Part shown: one piece after another, positions 24,701 to 37,600 of the stretch
How the letters are laid out: each line of letters begins with the position of its first letter
Numbering within the stretch: the first letter of the stretch is position 1
Source of the DNA: Saccoglossus kowalevskii
Taxonomy: Eukaryota > Hemichordata > Enteropneusta > Harrimaniidae
Length of the DNA: 62,945 nt
NCBI RefSeq assembly: GCF_000003605.2
Contig: NW_003153249.1
Location: 449,836-512,780, forward strand
Direction of reading: 5' to 3'
Made by a program: the position numbers and the translations under genes
The notes under the pieces: generated by a model
Databases searched by the model: none
What the model was told of the DNA's origin: nothing
What the model saw: only the letters and a program-made list of their open reading frames with translations

Positions 24701-27700
24701 TCTTCAGTCTTCTTTTAATTGCGACATACTGTGTATAAGTAAATTTTGATGCATTTACGCTTATTTTTTGTTTTAATGTCGCCGATTCATTTTCCCATTA
24801 TTTGATAATGTATTAAATATTTAAGGATATACGTTTTCCAGGTCCAATTAACCAATAGCAACCTACAATATTGCCTGAAAATTAAATGGATTGAAAAAAA
24901 ACACTGTAAAAGCCTAATATTCGAGATAGATCAGTAATATTGTAACAATTTGCATATTATTTGAAAACGACGATATTATATTTACACATGAAATCGAACA
25001 GCTGATCGATAGATACTTGACATGTGAAATCGAGATTGTTTACTAACCGTAATAACTTCTGTTTGGGTTCTAACCTTGAGTGTATTTATATTGTATTACA
25101 CAACTAAACAATGAGATATAATCTGTGGTATGCAATCTTGTACGTATAACACAATAGTCTCGGACAGTAGTACCTTTTCACTAGAATTTAATTTAAACTT
25201 TACATTATAAAAAAATGTTGTGAACATGTGTAGACAAAGGAAATATTGGACAATTTGTCACTAAATTTTCCTTGCCAAATATATTCAATATTATGTTCTA
25301 ATATTGCATTCTATATGCCTCTGTGTCTCACTACAAGATTTCTGTCTATCTCGATCGCTACATTTCATTTCACATTATAGTATACAGCTGACACTAGTGA
25401 AAATAAAACCCACTGACACAATGCAACCAACATTTAGCTCTAGTGGCAGCAACAATCTACAGTCCATGTCTGCTGCAGCAAATCGTCACCACCTAAACAC
25501 TCCCAACCAATCATCACTGATCTAATCCACAATTGCATCTGCATAAGATATCACTCTATTTAAACTGCACAACGCCAATCACAAGTCTAGTGATGGTAAC
25601 ATTCCACGTCAACAGTACCATGCCTGTGACAACCGTATTCAACCTGACAGTACCCTAGGTAATTCGACAAACTGACATAATTATCCCATGCCTATGCCCC
25701 ACTCCGGAAACTGTAGCTGGAATACTGAGAAATATTGGATTGACCAGCTGTTGCGAGTAGACATTGAATTTCAATTGTGAATCTCTGAGGTGCTAGGTAG
25801 GAAGAACCCATACCTTGGAAAGCCCGCATTTAGAATGTATACAATGGACCTTAAACTCGCCTGTGAGACGAAACCTGAATAAGGCCGAGGTATATGCTGA
25901 CCAGAGCAGGACCTGGTCTGTTGGTTGACGACTGGCGAAGCACATTCTTCAATAGATGTAAAAGTTAAATAGTTACGTCCAGTTCAACGACTAGAAATGT
26001 TATTACTTTGGCCAGGAGTTTGTTGCGTCCAAATCCGTTGATCATGGCAACAGTATTATAAACTGTTCAGTAGTGAGTGGAGAATATTCTCTGTATTGTG
26101 ACAAGTCGATATTATAACATCTCACTGTTGTTAAGCATGCTGTGATTGGTTGAGACCCATTCACATGACATCGAATAAAATTGGATATTACATAGTATAT
26201 TGTCTGCCAAGTAGATATTACATGATATATCACATAGATGACGTCATTGAAACTACTGTGCATAACAAATTGTCGTTCGTCGCAGTGGTGCTGCCCGGCC
26301 GCTGTTGCTTTCGGGTTGCTTTCAAACTTTCAACTTTAGGTATCCGAAATAGACAGCTAACTTGCCAAAATGGATAATAAGTAAGATACTCGTTTTTTTC
26401 ATTTAAGGCATACTTAAAGTGAGTGATTCACACTGCTGAAACACAGTCACTAAAAAGAGTTTCCGTGGCTGAAAATAACATTTCGCAGATTTTTCAGCAA
26501 ACAATGTATGTATGCTATTGATTAACGTGAAACCTTTTATAATACATAAAATAAAATATTGCATACTTCAAATATAAATGTTGTTATTTTGTGGGAGAGC
26601 GGGTGTGAGTGGTGTGTGGTAGATGTGATTGTGCATGGTGGATGTAGGTTCGATGTGATAACGCAAATAACACATGGTCACCAATATCGCAATTTTTACA
26701 ATTCAGGAAAAAAATAAAAAAGGAAACAGAGTCAAGCCAGCGAGTGATACATGGACCTCCTGAGAACAAATTATGACGTGATGTTAGCGTTTCCAAAAAA
26801 AAATACATCCTGCACCACAGCACATACAATAAACGTTTATCGTTTATGCGCATATTATGCAACTGGAAATAATAGCCAGCTGTCTTAGTTATTCTAGCTT
26901 TCCTCGTTGTTACCCACACACACTCACTCTGTCTTTAAAACTGTTTCAAACATTCAGCTGACTTCTCCCAGTGTTGCATGTTTACTGGTGTTCATTTGAA
27001 TTTTTATATTTGTTACCTATTCCTGCCTGATGTTAGTTATGGTACGCAAATAGAATTACATCGCGTCTGAATGTAATTCGGGCATCAGCAATTATGTTTG
27101 TGCATAAAAATCATTATGACATAGAATTTTCTCACAAGAAAAACAAATGGAGGACTGTTCTAGTCATTAGGCAATACAATCTTGATGTAATATTTTAGCA
27201 CACATAATAAAATTCTAATTATTTACTGTAATTTAACAGCTGTAATATATAGATATCACATGCTGGAGAAATGGGAATGTTGGGGATTAAATCATGAAGT
27301 TGATAAGCTTGCACTGGGCACATAATTTGTACTTATTTCAATGATTTTGTTCAGAATATATGCTTCCAAGCTTCGCACAAAAGTAATTTAAGCTTCAAAA
27401 ATATAATTTTGTTAATGTGACATTTTTATTATTTAGCTTTGTTGCTATTTTTTTTTCAAAAAACTGTGCTCAATAGTCGTCATATTGGTGATGTAAATTT
27501 GTTCAATTTGTGAACATGAACAATCAGTTACAGAATTCATCCATTGGCATAGTCTTATATATGGGATGAACTCCCCCTTATGCTTCAACATTGTATTACC
27601 AACATTCAATAGCTAATCAACTAATCAGAAGCAACTCATTTTCACCATGTAACTATTCTTAGTATAATTTTGTTGTAATTGTTTTTGTTTATGTTATGTT

Positions 27701-28302
27701 TCTTTGTGTTGTAAATTCTAATGTAACAGTAATTGGGTTTATTATATTAGTTTTTGTCATTTTATATAACGTATATATAATAATATTAAAGAACCATTCT
27801 GATAACAGAAATGTGATGGAAATTGTTTTTTCAACCGGTATTCGTTGCTTACGAAGTTTTTTGGTTTGAAAAAAAAAAAACATTTGAAAGACGCAATGTA
27901 AATGTTTCGAAAACTTCTGCAATGCAATATGTTCATTGAATATCCACATCTTATTGACAAACGATATAACAGTATCAATGCTCTGAACAATGCACTCGTA
28001 GTAAATGTAGAAAGACCAGCGATATCCAGACTTATATGACGCCTTGTGTTTTTTTAGGAATGAATTATATCACTTATAACATTAATGATTTGGAACTTGC
28101 ATTGGTTTCCTTGTAATTATTATACCGTGCTTGTATGTAAAATTACTGGAATTATCAAGAAAACACATGCACATGTAATTAGAAGGTACAACAATATATG
28201 TATCAAAGAGAGAATATACATTTATTCATTCATGATTCGTGTATCTGACATTATTTTCTTGACATAATCGTCAACAGAGTGCAGAATCATTTAAAAATTA
28301 CT
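24701..28302. other. Spacer between the divergent genes, left part
   Basis: About 3.6 kb with no coding exon I can support. A patch at 26270-26390 is richer in CpG and ends with CAAAATGGATAATAAGTAAG, which could be a plus-strand first exon with a start codon four codons before a donor, but no following exon was found. The region 25560-25950 is also somewhat GC-richer without a recognisable frame. Upstream regulatory elements of both genes may lie here. Confidence 0.4.
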
Positions 28303-31300
28303 GTGGCCCATATATACAATTTGTTCGCTACTTGAAAATTGCTCGGCTACTTAAAACTTGCTCCGCTACATGAAAATCGGTTGGCTACATGAAAATCGTT
28401 CGGCTACATGAAAACTGCTCCGCTACATGCAATCGCGCCGTTACATGAAAATCTCTCCGCTATTTGAACAAAAATCGGTCGGCTACTTGAATATCGCGCC
28501 GCTAAATGAAAATTGCTCCGCTATCTAGAAAATCGCGTCGTATGTTGCGAGGTAACCTTCGACGACTTCTTGAAAACTAGCAGCTCAATTGATTTTATAC
28601 ATGTAATGTAGATATCTTGGGTTAATCTCTGTTAGATATTTTCTTTTTGTGACGATATCAACTCAATTCTTAACAATTATTTTTTTATGTTTGGAAAAAT
28701 AAAATTATACGTGGTCATGCTTGACATGTATGTGGAATCATCAAAACAACGGAACTAGAAGAGAAAGCTTTATCACATTTTATTTTAGTAAAATAATCGA
28801 ATAGTTCAATTACAAAAAAACACAATGCGACACGTATTATGTACAAGGCCAGGCAAAATAATATTTATCCTTTATAATCCTTGAGTAAAGGACACATCTG
28901 GTGTTTGCATGTTGAACTTCCACGCACACTCGCTAAGATACACACAAACAGAGGTATTCGTGATATTGCTAGGTTGTTGTATTTTGTTTATGAATGTATT
29001 ATTTGTATTTACTGATAGTTTCTGCAATAGGACCTTTGGTATCAGTATTTCAGAAAATCCCGTGACCTCCAACAACAGATAATTTCAATAATAACTTGTT
29101 GCATACGTTGCAAGGCATGGTGTATTTATTTTTATGTAATATAAAATACAATTATATGTATGAACAACTGACTGTCAATGTGTGCAACTATCGGTATACA
29201 TACATAATCAATAAAAATATAAACTTGTCAATTTTCAAAAATGTAAATCTTTAAAAATATTTTTTTTGGAAAAAAATCAATATCAAACATACAGACTGCA
29301 AATTAGTCCAGGGAAGATATATAATTGTCGTAAATAAACATTTCTGAACTGATCATCTCGCCAAATTTAATTTAAATAAGCTGTACTTCTGACGTACGAG
29401 TTATTGGTAAATAAATACGCTGTAATTGCAATGTACGAGTTATTAGTATATATAAATAAAATAAATAATTTGAATATATATATATAACTGCAAGGATTCA
29501 ATCAACAAGATATAAAACATGTGGGTGGCCGAAACTACATACATTCCAGATATGCGTAACAACTTAGCCATCTGCCATCGATGTATCTACAGCAGAATGT
29601 TTATTTTCATTGAAAATTCAAGAACTTCACTGCGCTTGTGCAACGACCTTACCCGGAAGTTTTAGCGCACGGAAAATTCTTCGCGGACACCGGGCTTCAA
29701 ATGAGCAATTACAAGTTTGTAATTTCGTACGAATTATGATATTTAATATGGAAAATGGTTTATACACTTAAACAAATTAAGATTTTTGTACGAATTACGG
29801 AAGAATGGAATAGCTGATTACGTTTTACATCTTGCTCATGTCTACGAAATTACGTTTTTTTATTTGTTTAAATTACATTATTACGAAAATAAAAACAATT
29901 GATTACAGCTTACGAAAATACCCCTTGTCGACCCACACATCACATGATTCGCAACTACGGGTTGTGAATCGATCGATCACACTAATGTTCATGACTTATT
30001 TAACAAAAAATCGGTGTGATTGTCAAAGCTGAGGCGAGAGAATGGCCAACTAAACTATTTGCACAGACAAATAATATGTTATCTAAAATAATTGAAATGT
30101 GTGCGCTTTTGGCGCAATTTGGTTGTGAATATGTCGTGCACACATTTCTAAAATATAAATATAAAAGAAAGCGATTACGTCAAGACAAAATTTCGCTCAT
30201 AAAGCCCATGCACATATCATGGCCGATGTTTGGTCTATAATGAGGTACACCCAATTATAATTTGATCTAAAATGCGATATGTTTTTCAACTTCAAATGAT
30301 CTATGACGAGGTATGAATTTGGGAGTTCGGTTAAAAAGCCCTACCACTGCAACTAAGAAATATGTCCTATCACGTCAGTAACTCAGTGCCCCGGGATAAC
30401 ATGTCTGGTTGAGACGAGTCGTAGCAGTGTGTGTGTCTACGACCATGAGTGCACAGTTTTCTGTTGAGACTGAGTCAGATTTTTTCACATTGTAAAACCT
30501 TTTGTAAAACTTATAATCAATGGGAAGACAGAATTCAGTTACATGACGCAATATTTACTAATAAACACTATTTGGAATAAACAAAATATTTCTATATGAA
30601 CAATAATAATAATATTATAAGGTTTTTACAAGGAAACCTCAAAGTATGCACGAAGACAGTAAGCAAGAGTATGCTACGGCGTACTGTCTGAGTGCATACT
30701 TTGAGGTATACTCGTAATAACCTTATTCTTCTACACCTTTTTCTTTCTAAGGATACATCATGGGAATGTCGAAAACCAAAAAATTCAGAACACAATCAGC
30801 GAACTTCTTTGTGTGAAGTTTGGTCAAACCTTGGTGGCAGCCATGTTTGTTTTTATGATTAGAGGACGCTTACGCGCGTAATCATTCCATATTTGGAATT
30901 TGCATTTCCTAATATGGTAGGTTGAAAATACCCCGTAAAATACCGCAAATTTAAGGCATGCTGTAACTTATGGCGCTACAGTGACAGATATATAATAATA
31001 ATTTGCAATACTCAAGAATGGACGAAAAACTAATCATGTACTATAAAAACGATGACAGAATCTCAATTGCCAAATCTGATATATGCGTAGATCAAATTGA
31101 TACTTGAGTACTAAATAGATGAAGTTGTACGACATCGTATTATAATAGTAGAAACAAACCAGGAGAAGGTTCAAAACCACGTGAACACGTGTACCCCTCT
31201 TCCAGCGGTGATAATGACACATAAACTTATAATGGCAAACAATATGGATTTCTATAATGTCAATTACAATAACAGCGAAAAATACATACTAGTATGCATG

Positions 31301-31851
31301 ATATCGCAAAACATTTGTAAATTATCTCGTGTAGCATTTCTTCTCAAAGTTAACTTAAAGAGCTATGTCAAGTCATTGCTCCCTATTTAAATTTAAACTC
31401 TTCATTTTACGTCACGTGTAGCAAGCGTTTAGTAAATATACATACGAGTTTTTTACACCATGCCTTATGTGCATCATCTTCAGCTCATTGGGGTGCATAC
31501 AGTTTCCCATTTGTTTTCTTTAAAAATTAAATAATTTGTGTCAATTTTCGTATAGCCAACCGATTTCCATGTAGCGGAGCAATTTTCATGTAGCCGACCG
31601 ATTTTCATCTAGCCGACCGACTTTTTCCAAGTACCGGAGCGATTTTCAAGTAGCGCATGCATTTTCATGCAGCCAACGGATTTTTACATAGCGGAGCGAT
31701 TTTCAAGTAGCGGAGCGATTTTCAAGTAGCCGGCCGATTTTCATGTAGCGGTGCAATTTAAAGTATCCGACCGACTTTTTTTCAAGAAGCAGAGCGATTT
31801 TCAAATAGGGTCGGATTTTCATATAGCGGACAAATTGTATGTATGGGCCAC
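28303..31851. mobile_element. Fold-back-like element with subrepeat-built inverted ends, 3549 bp
   Basis: The left end (28303 to about 28545) begins GTGGCCCATATATACAATTT and continues with about a dozen copies of a roughly 20-bp unit of the form GCTACATGAAAATCGCTCC. The right end (about 31545 to 31851) is the inverse: units of the form ATTTTCATGTAGCGGAGCG, finishing with TATGGGCCAC. Inverted ends made of short direct subrepeats are the mark of fold-back (FB-type) elements. No clear target duplication was found. The 3-kb centre has no transposase frame I recognise and includes a palindromic repeat copy (30600-30830). Confidence 0.7.
30600..30830 (-). repeat. Palindromic interspersed repeat, copy 1
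   Basis: The core is a hairpin: ACCTCAAAGTATGCAC at 30636-30651 against GTGCATACTTTGAGGT at 30692-30707, with ACAGTA and TACTGT just inside. The flank on the minus strand (TTCGCTGATT, then ATTCCCATGA) is shared with copy 3 at 43680-43870, so the repeat is larger than the hairpin. It is nested in the fold-back element. Confidence 0.65.
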
Positions 31852-33989
31852 CATACAAAATTATAATAAAGATTCTCTTGAAATAATAATGTTCGATAAC
31901 CATCGGAAGATATTAAACAATTTTAAATTTTATATTCTACAATGCCTGTTGTTGAACATATTGGTGCAATGACTTTAGTGTATGTGTATGAAATAATAGG
32001 TATAGACGAGTCTTCAATCTTTTAGGTAATGTTTGATGTAATCTTTTTATGACGAAGTACATCGCCAATATGATCATCAATTCTTTCATTGGTAAATGTG
32101 ACCAAGATTGAAGTGACTTGTACAGTCAATATATGACTTCGCAGGCAATTATATACCAATGAGTATGTATTCTGATGAACATCATCTGTTGAAAGCATAC
32201 TTCTCAAAATATCTTAGTGGAAATAAACAAGAGATGTACGAATGTGAATAAAATATGACGGTTTTTACATATATGATAATAATTCAAATGTATGATGATG
32301 ATTAGTTTAACTTATCTTATTTCAATCGGTTAATGGTAATGCTATGTTTATGGCTGTTATATGGTCGTTCTTTAAATGCGACTTTATTACCTTAGATTAG
32401 ATTAGCTTAGTTTTTTATCCAGTATCTACCATCTAATCTATGTGACAGGTCCTTATTCCGTGTTAACATGTAAGTGTATATGTCTGCATTTAAGGACAAT
32501 GCGAAACAAATGCAATGCAAAATTTTGATTAGAATCAGCATTATCACTATCACAATTCTTTTTTTAAGAGTGGAGGTCGTCGTGCTGCGCATGTGCGACA
32601 TTTGTGTTGATAAACATTGATTTTCCCACAATCCAATGCGCTTTTCCAATGACAATCACAATTTGGCATGCGCAACTTACACAAATTACCGCCGGTGACT
32701 CCTTCCTATCACCTAAAAAATACCCAATTAATGCTTGGTGACACTTACGTTTGATCTGCCACTATCTTTGTTTATATGAGACCCATATATCTCGCGCATG
32801 CGTAAATTACGGGAGCATATACACATAATTCCCAAATAATAGTCTGAATTTGCTGACTAAATCTTACCTATATGATTTACGATATTACTATAATAGCAAG
32901 GTTTCATTTAATAAAATACGCAAATTATATTTCAGTATAATGGTAATTTGAAATGTTACTTTGTACTAAATTTACTATTTTACATATTAGTATCCTAACT
33001 AGCCTACTATAGAAATGAAAATAAAATGTCTATTTTTGCAAATATTGCTGTTATAGTAAACTGAAACCATATCTATTGGGAAAGATAAGATTTCATTTAC
33101 TTAAAAGGAATTAATTTTCGTAATTTCAAAACCACATTGAAATGGGATAATATGTATGTTTTCTCATTAAAAACAATTGTGCATTTAAAACCATGTTATG
33201 CATAAAACTTGTGTTATTTTACCTCAGTAAATATCAAATTTGAATTTGCTTCACTTTGTGGAAAGTGTTTCTGTAAAAAATATGTGAAATTTAAATTGTC
33301 TTCCCAGTATATTTTTGGCTATGAATTTACCATATGGAGACGCCACATACGTATGTACGCTCGAATGTTAATTGCAAGTTACACATCCGTAAATTAGTAA
33401 ATTATTCTAAATAGTAGACTACATCTTAATAATCACTAATCAATTATTTGTTTCAAGCTGTCAAGTTACAGCTCTGCAAACGCACAAATACAACTAAGAG
33501 TTCTGTGTAATGAAGCAGAAGACACTAAAACATTTGAATTGTCTGCAGTAGCAAGTGGAACATGGTGGGTGTGTACATTTCTGACGCCATATTCCAAACA
33601 TCGACTGAACGCGCTTAATTGGTCTCTATTACGGTCAAAGTCGTTCTTTTTTCTTCATTATACATGCAAGAACATTACTATAATTATAGTCTATACATTC
33701 AACTAATCGTTACTTTCCTAAAATATGGTCAATCTTGACTAAAAATTATATTATTCGGCAATTCAATATAAAATTTTCTCCTTTCTGGGTGATCTGATAT
33801 AACTGAATACGGAGAAAGAGTGAAATGCACGCGAGACCGAGGATTCCCGGCAAAGCGTAAGCCACCAGCGTAGCCGAGACACACGCTCGTCGGGGATTAG
33901 TACGTTCGACACCCCTAAACAATAGCGTTACCAGTCTGAGAACCACCGTGATAACTACAACTCGGGGAATTTGTTACCCTTATGTACAT
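31852..33989. other. Spacer between the divergent genes, right part
   Basis: About 2.1 kb without a supported gene. Three motifs resembling NRF1 sites (GCGCATGTGCG near 32588, ATGCGCAAC near 32669, CGCGCATGCG near 32795) lie within 220 bp. A CpG-richer block occupies about 33800-33960, just outside the right arm of the inverted duplication; it looks like an inserted repeat but I could not name it. Confidence 0.35.
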
Positions 33990-34491
33990 GCGCCGATTCA
34001 CTAACTGACGACGAAAGTTGAAGGTTTTGCCAAACTTCTAATACGTCTTTGTGGCTGTGTGCGAGACACCGCTCTGCACTTCAAAGTATTGCCGCCCGTG
34101 TAGACCCTGGGAGGTTAAAACACGTAATCGTATTCCGCCATTAGTTATAGTTATAGTATGTGGTGATTAATAAGCGATGCATCATTACTTTAATGGTAGT
34201 CATCAAGTTAAATTATTAAATGGGTAGTTTGTATCAACGACAAACATCAAATAACAAACGGCAGAGAAATAAGATTAATAAACACAAAAATGACAAAAAG
34301 GTTTCACCCCATAGGATATGAAATTGACAGTAATGAAAGCGTTTCTGTATACGACGTGAAAAATAAACTAATCTATTAGCATATACATTAATAGTGTGTA
34401 CATACATATAATACGTTATTAAAAGGTCGAGTGAGGCTTCACTAGAACGATTTTATACACGTCGATGACAAGAGAACAACACATCGGAGGT

Positions 34492-34502
34492 GTAAATATA
34501 AA
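34492..34502 (+). promoter_or_regulatory. TATA-like box of the plus-strand gene
   Basis: TAAATATAAAG lies about 60 bp upstream of the start codon at 34560, at the same place as the CATATATAG box of the minus-strand paralogue. The shared ACAACGAT follows both. Confidence 0.45.
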
Positions 34503-34559
34503 GAAACACAACGATAGCGTGCAGTGAGAACTGTGGCTGTAATTTAGCGACTACTCGAC

Positions 34560-34614
34560 ATGGCGTATACATATCTTCTTGCAATTGTGTTTATATCTGG
34601 ATCTTTGCAGACAG
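34560..34614 (+). CDS. Exon 1: signal peptide of the plus-strand paralogue
   Basis: ATG at 34560 in the context CTCGACATGG opens MAYTYLLAIVFISGSLQT, one base and donor GTAAGT, the same length and phase as exon 1 of the minus-strand gene. The changes between the two are mostly conservative (E to A, F to L, M to V, H to Q), which suggests both copies have been under selection. Confidence 0.85.
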
Positions 34615-37600
34615 GTAAGTGAGTACATATTGGCTACCGACGACGATTTGTCAGTGGTCGTTTTAACCTCAGATATCAATTAATTTTAATTTAGATTTCA
34701 CCATGCAGTACAATGTTTTGCCATTATACATCTCCTGGGGTTTGCTTTCATTTCAGACTGTGTACATTACCCACCGTCATGATTCAATTTTTGGAATTGT
34801 CATTCAACATAGCCGCATAGACATACCTGCAACATATAGGCGATTCAATTCAAAATTTCTGTATATGTACGTCCGACTTTCTTCTCACTAAAAAAACGAC
34901 AGTGATTGGCCATGATGTGTGCGTATATAACTTTGCCTGTATTATAAGTGAATAATTGTTTTCTTTATATTTAATATTTATTCGTATTAGTACTAAGAAA
35001 AGGGGTGCACGGAAATAGGGAATGCGTGGTATGTACAGCATAGTAAATTATTTGCTGATAAATGTAACCCTAACCGGGAATCGTTTGGAATATAAATCTG
35101 AAGCAAGAATGTTATTCTTCGATTGTAATCACGTAACGCCCACTCCTAATATAATACACAGGATAGAATAAACCTGGATTGTCAACTTATTGGTATAACA
35201 ATTAAACCACTTGTTTGTAATCTGACAATGAGTATGATATGCACTTGTATGACGTGTTTACCCACAACGAAAGTATCTTGTTTCATAATCAAACATTTGT
35301 TAAAAAATATTTTAAAGCCCGTTTTACTTTCGCATAACCTTAAATGGTTGCACCATATTAAATAATTCCCAGTCAACAAAACAGGGGGTGACTAGTATGA
35401 GGCCGCCCTTTTGGTTGCATACTGAGCAGAAAACGGAAAACCGTATACGAGTAATTCTTAAACCGGTATCCTCTGTCGATAAAATGCAACAGCGCGTGTC
35501 TGGTGCGTTTTAATGGGGAATCAAGTCTAACATTAATAATTTATTAATAACATAATAATTGAGTTTTCCAAAATTACAATAAACACTCAATCTCTCCAAT
35601 CTCATGGTACACAAATAGTTCATTACATGATGATAAAAAATCATTAACAGTCAACAGGCAGCATATTGAGTTTTTCCTCAGTGAAACAGAAATACAATCA
35701 TGTCCAATTCTGCCTAGTTACCTCCTGTCACATGATGTACTATATTCACAACACAATTGGAAGTAAACAACGAACTGCATATTAAGAACAAATTTAAAAT
35801 TAAACTAATTATTCAACTATACAAACAGACTTACATTTTATTAGCCATCATATGTTTACAATTCAACATGAAATAGAGTGAATAACGATTGACATTAGAA
35901 GTAGAGTTTTTAATAACAAACCAATTGTACAATTATGCAAATATTTACCCACATAAACTGCATAGTGCAGGTTGTATACAAAATAACAAAAGAACCACAT
36001 TTTGTTTACAAGCAGACAACAAATAATGTCTAGTGTGTGGTTTAACTCTTCGAGTTGTTTTACAACCAAGTCTATAAGAGAGTAGATGTTTCATGTCTCA
36101 TATTCACACATTTCAAACCAAAAAACGGCTATACACAACATGGATAAACTAGACAACAATGACATTGTTCATATCAACCATACAATGCAGATTAGAACAC
36201 GCTATTATTGGTTACAGCTAGTGTCTTTGTTATCAATCATGTAGAGGCAGTCGCAAGTGAAGAACTGTGTACAGCGGACGTGATATATAATTGCACTGAT
36301 AGTATCTTATGTATCAAGAAAATCCAAGTCTGTGACTTTTTAGCTCAATGTCAAGACCGGTCAGATGAAGCCCTGTGTCGTAAGTACACTTTATATTAAA
36401 CAAAATAGGCCATTGTCTTAAGTGATCAGTGTGAATATCACCAATGTTGCGAACCTCAAATCGCATCACCCCATGAAGGTCCAATTACGCTAACAATACA
36501 TCGTTTCTAAAACTTGCACCCTCTATTGAAGACAATTCTGTTCAAACAATTATGTTTTTTTTTGCTTTCTTCAGTATATTAAATTCTGTAAATAGTATAA
36601 TGTTCATTCGTAGACTTCTAAAGTTTAAAACGATATTGACGTTTTGAATATTATTTGTGTCACCCATTTAGATCACACAAGCGCTTCATCATTTGGTGTG
36701 CGATTTATAATAAGTTGCACTCCTGTGTTCAATAATTTTCCAAAATGAATATTTGAATTTACAGCAAATTCCAATTATTAAAAACTGACACGGTACTCCT
36801 TAAAAATGCTGTTGCGACAAAATATCTGAAATATTACGTCATAGTGATCATGCACATTTTGAATCATCAAATACAAATCCATAAATTACATAGAATCAAA
36901 CACATGGTCGGCACCAATAGATATTAATCATTTCTATCGCTACTAGAAAATAGATTTAAATTAACTATTTACCTAGACTTCGGGCATACTGACGGAAGCG
37001 AGTCTTTAAATGGATGCCATATTTACGTTGACGGCATTTCTACTCCAGTGCATAACACACAAATAGACTTCAATTGTAATAGAGGTCGCTGTAGCGAAAT
37101 TCCTAGATTACCCGTACGACGGTAGCAACACATATGTCGCAATTAAAACAATATCAAGTTGGGACTTCAATGAAAGAAAGACCATTTTCTATGAACGTTA
37201 AATAGTACGGTACGGGGAGAATGTTTTACAAAGTGAACATACTTCTTACCCTAACATGGAATATATATAAATATTTAGAACTCCAGAAGAATTTCAATCT
37301 AAGCAAGAAATCTTCTCGATAATTGGCAAGATAAAACATGTAGAAATCATGAATATGAGGTTATTTCGAAGATACTCAAAGTATGCACGACGACAGTGCA
37401 GCGGGAGTATTGACCGACGTGCAGCGGAGGTCTATGCGACGGTTTTACTGTCTGAGCTATGCTTTGAAGTATCTTCGTAATAACCTTATTATTATACATC
37501 TTTTCGTGAGGGTTTTCAGTCCCGAGAGACTGTCTCCGTCTGCAGGTTTCTAGTTGGTATGAATAATTCATAGTAGATGCTGATGTCACGCAATAAATTA

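Larger units (their letters stand above)
33990..35590 (+). repeat. Right arm of the inverted duplication (promoter and exon 1 of the plus gene)
   Basis: This is the mirror copy of 21700-24700. The match begins near ACGAAAGTTGAAGG at about 34010 and can be followed through the promoter, the signal-peptide exon and intron-1 sequence (for example ACGGAAAACCGTATACGAGT at 35436-35455 against ACTCGTATACGGTTTTCCGT at 21936-21955) to about 35540, perhaps 35590. Past that point the two genes differ. Confidence 0.85.

Noticed and set aside
28303-31851. 20-bp direct subrepeats considered as a CRISPR array
   Set aside because: The units adjoin without unique spacers, form inverted ends of one element, and the DNA is clearly eukaryotic.
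33740-33980. CpG-rich block that at first looked like a tRNA-derived SINE head
   Set aside because: I could not fit A and B box spacing or a tRNA fold; no poly(A) or tail repeat follows.
36955-37125. Plus-strand frame GHTDGSESLNGCHIYVDG as a possible exon of the plus gene
   Set aside because: No convincing donor, no domain signature, and the acceptor choice would be arbitrary.
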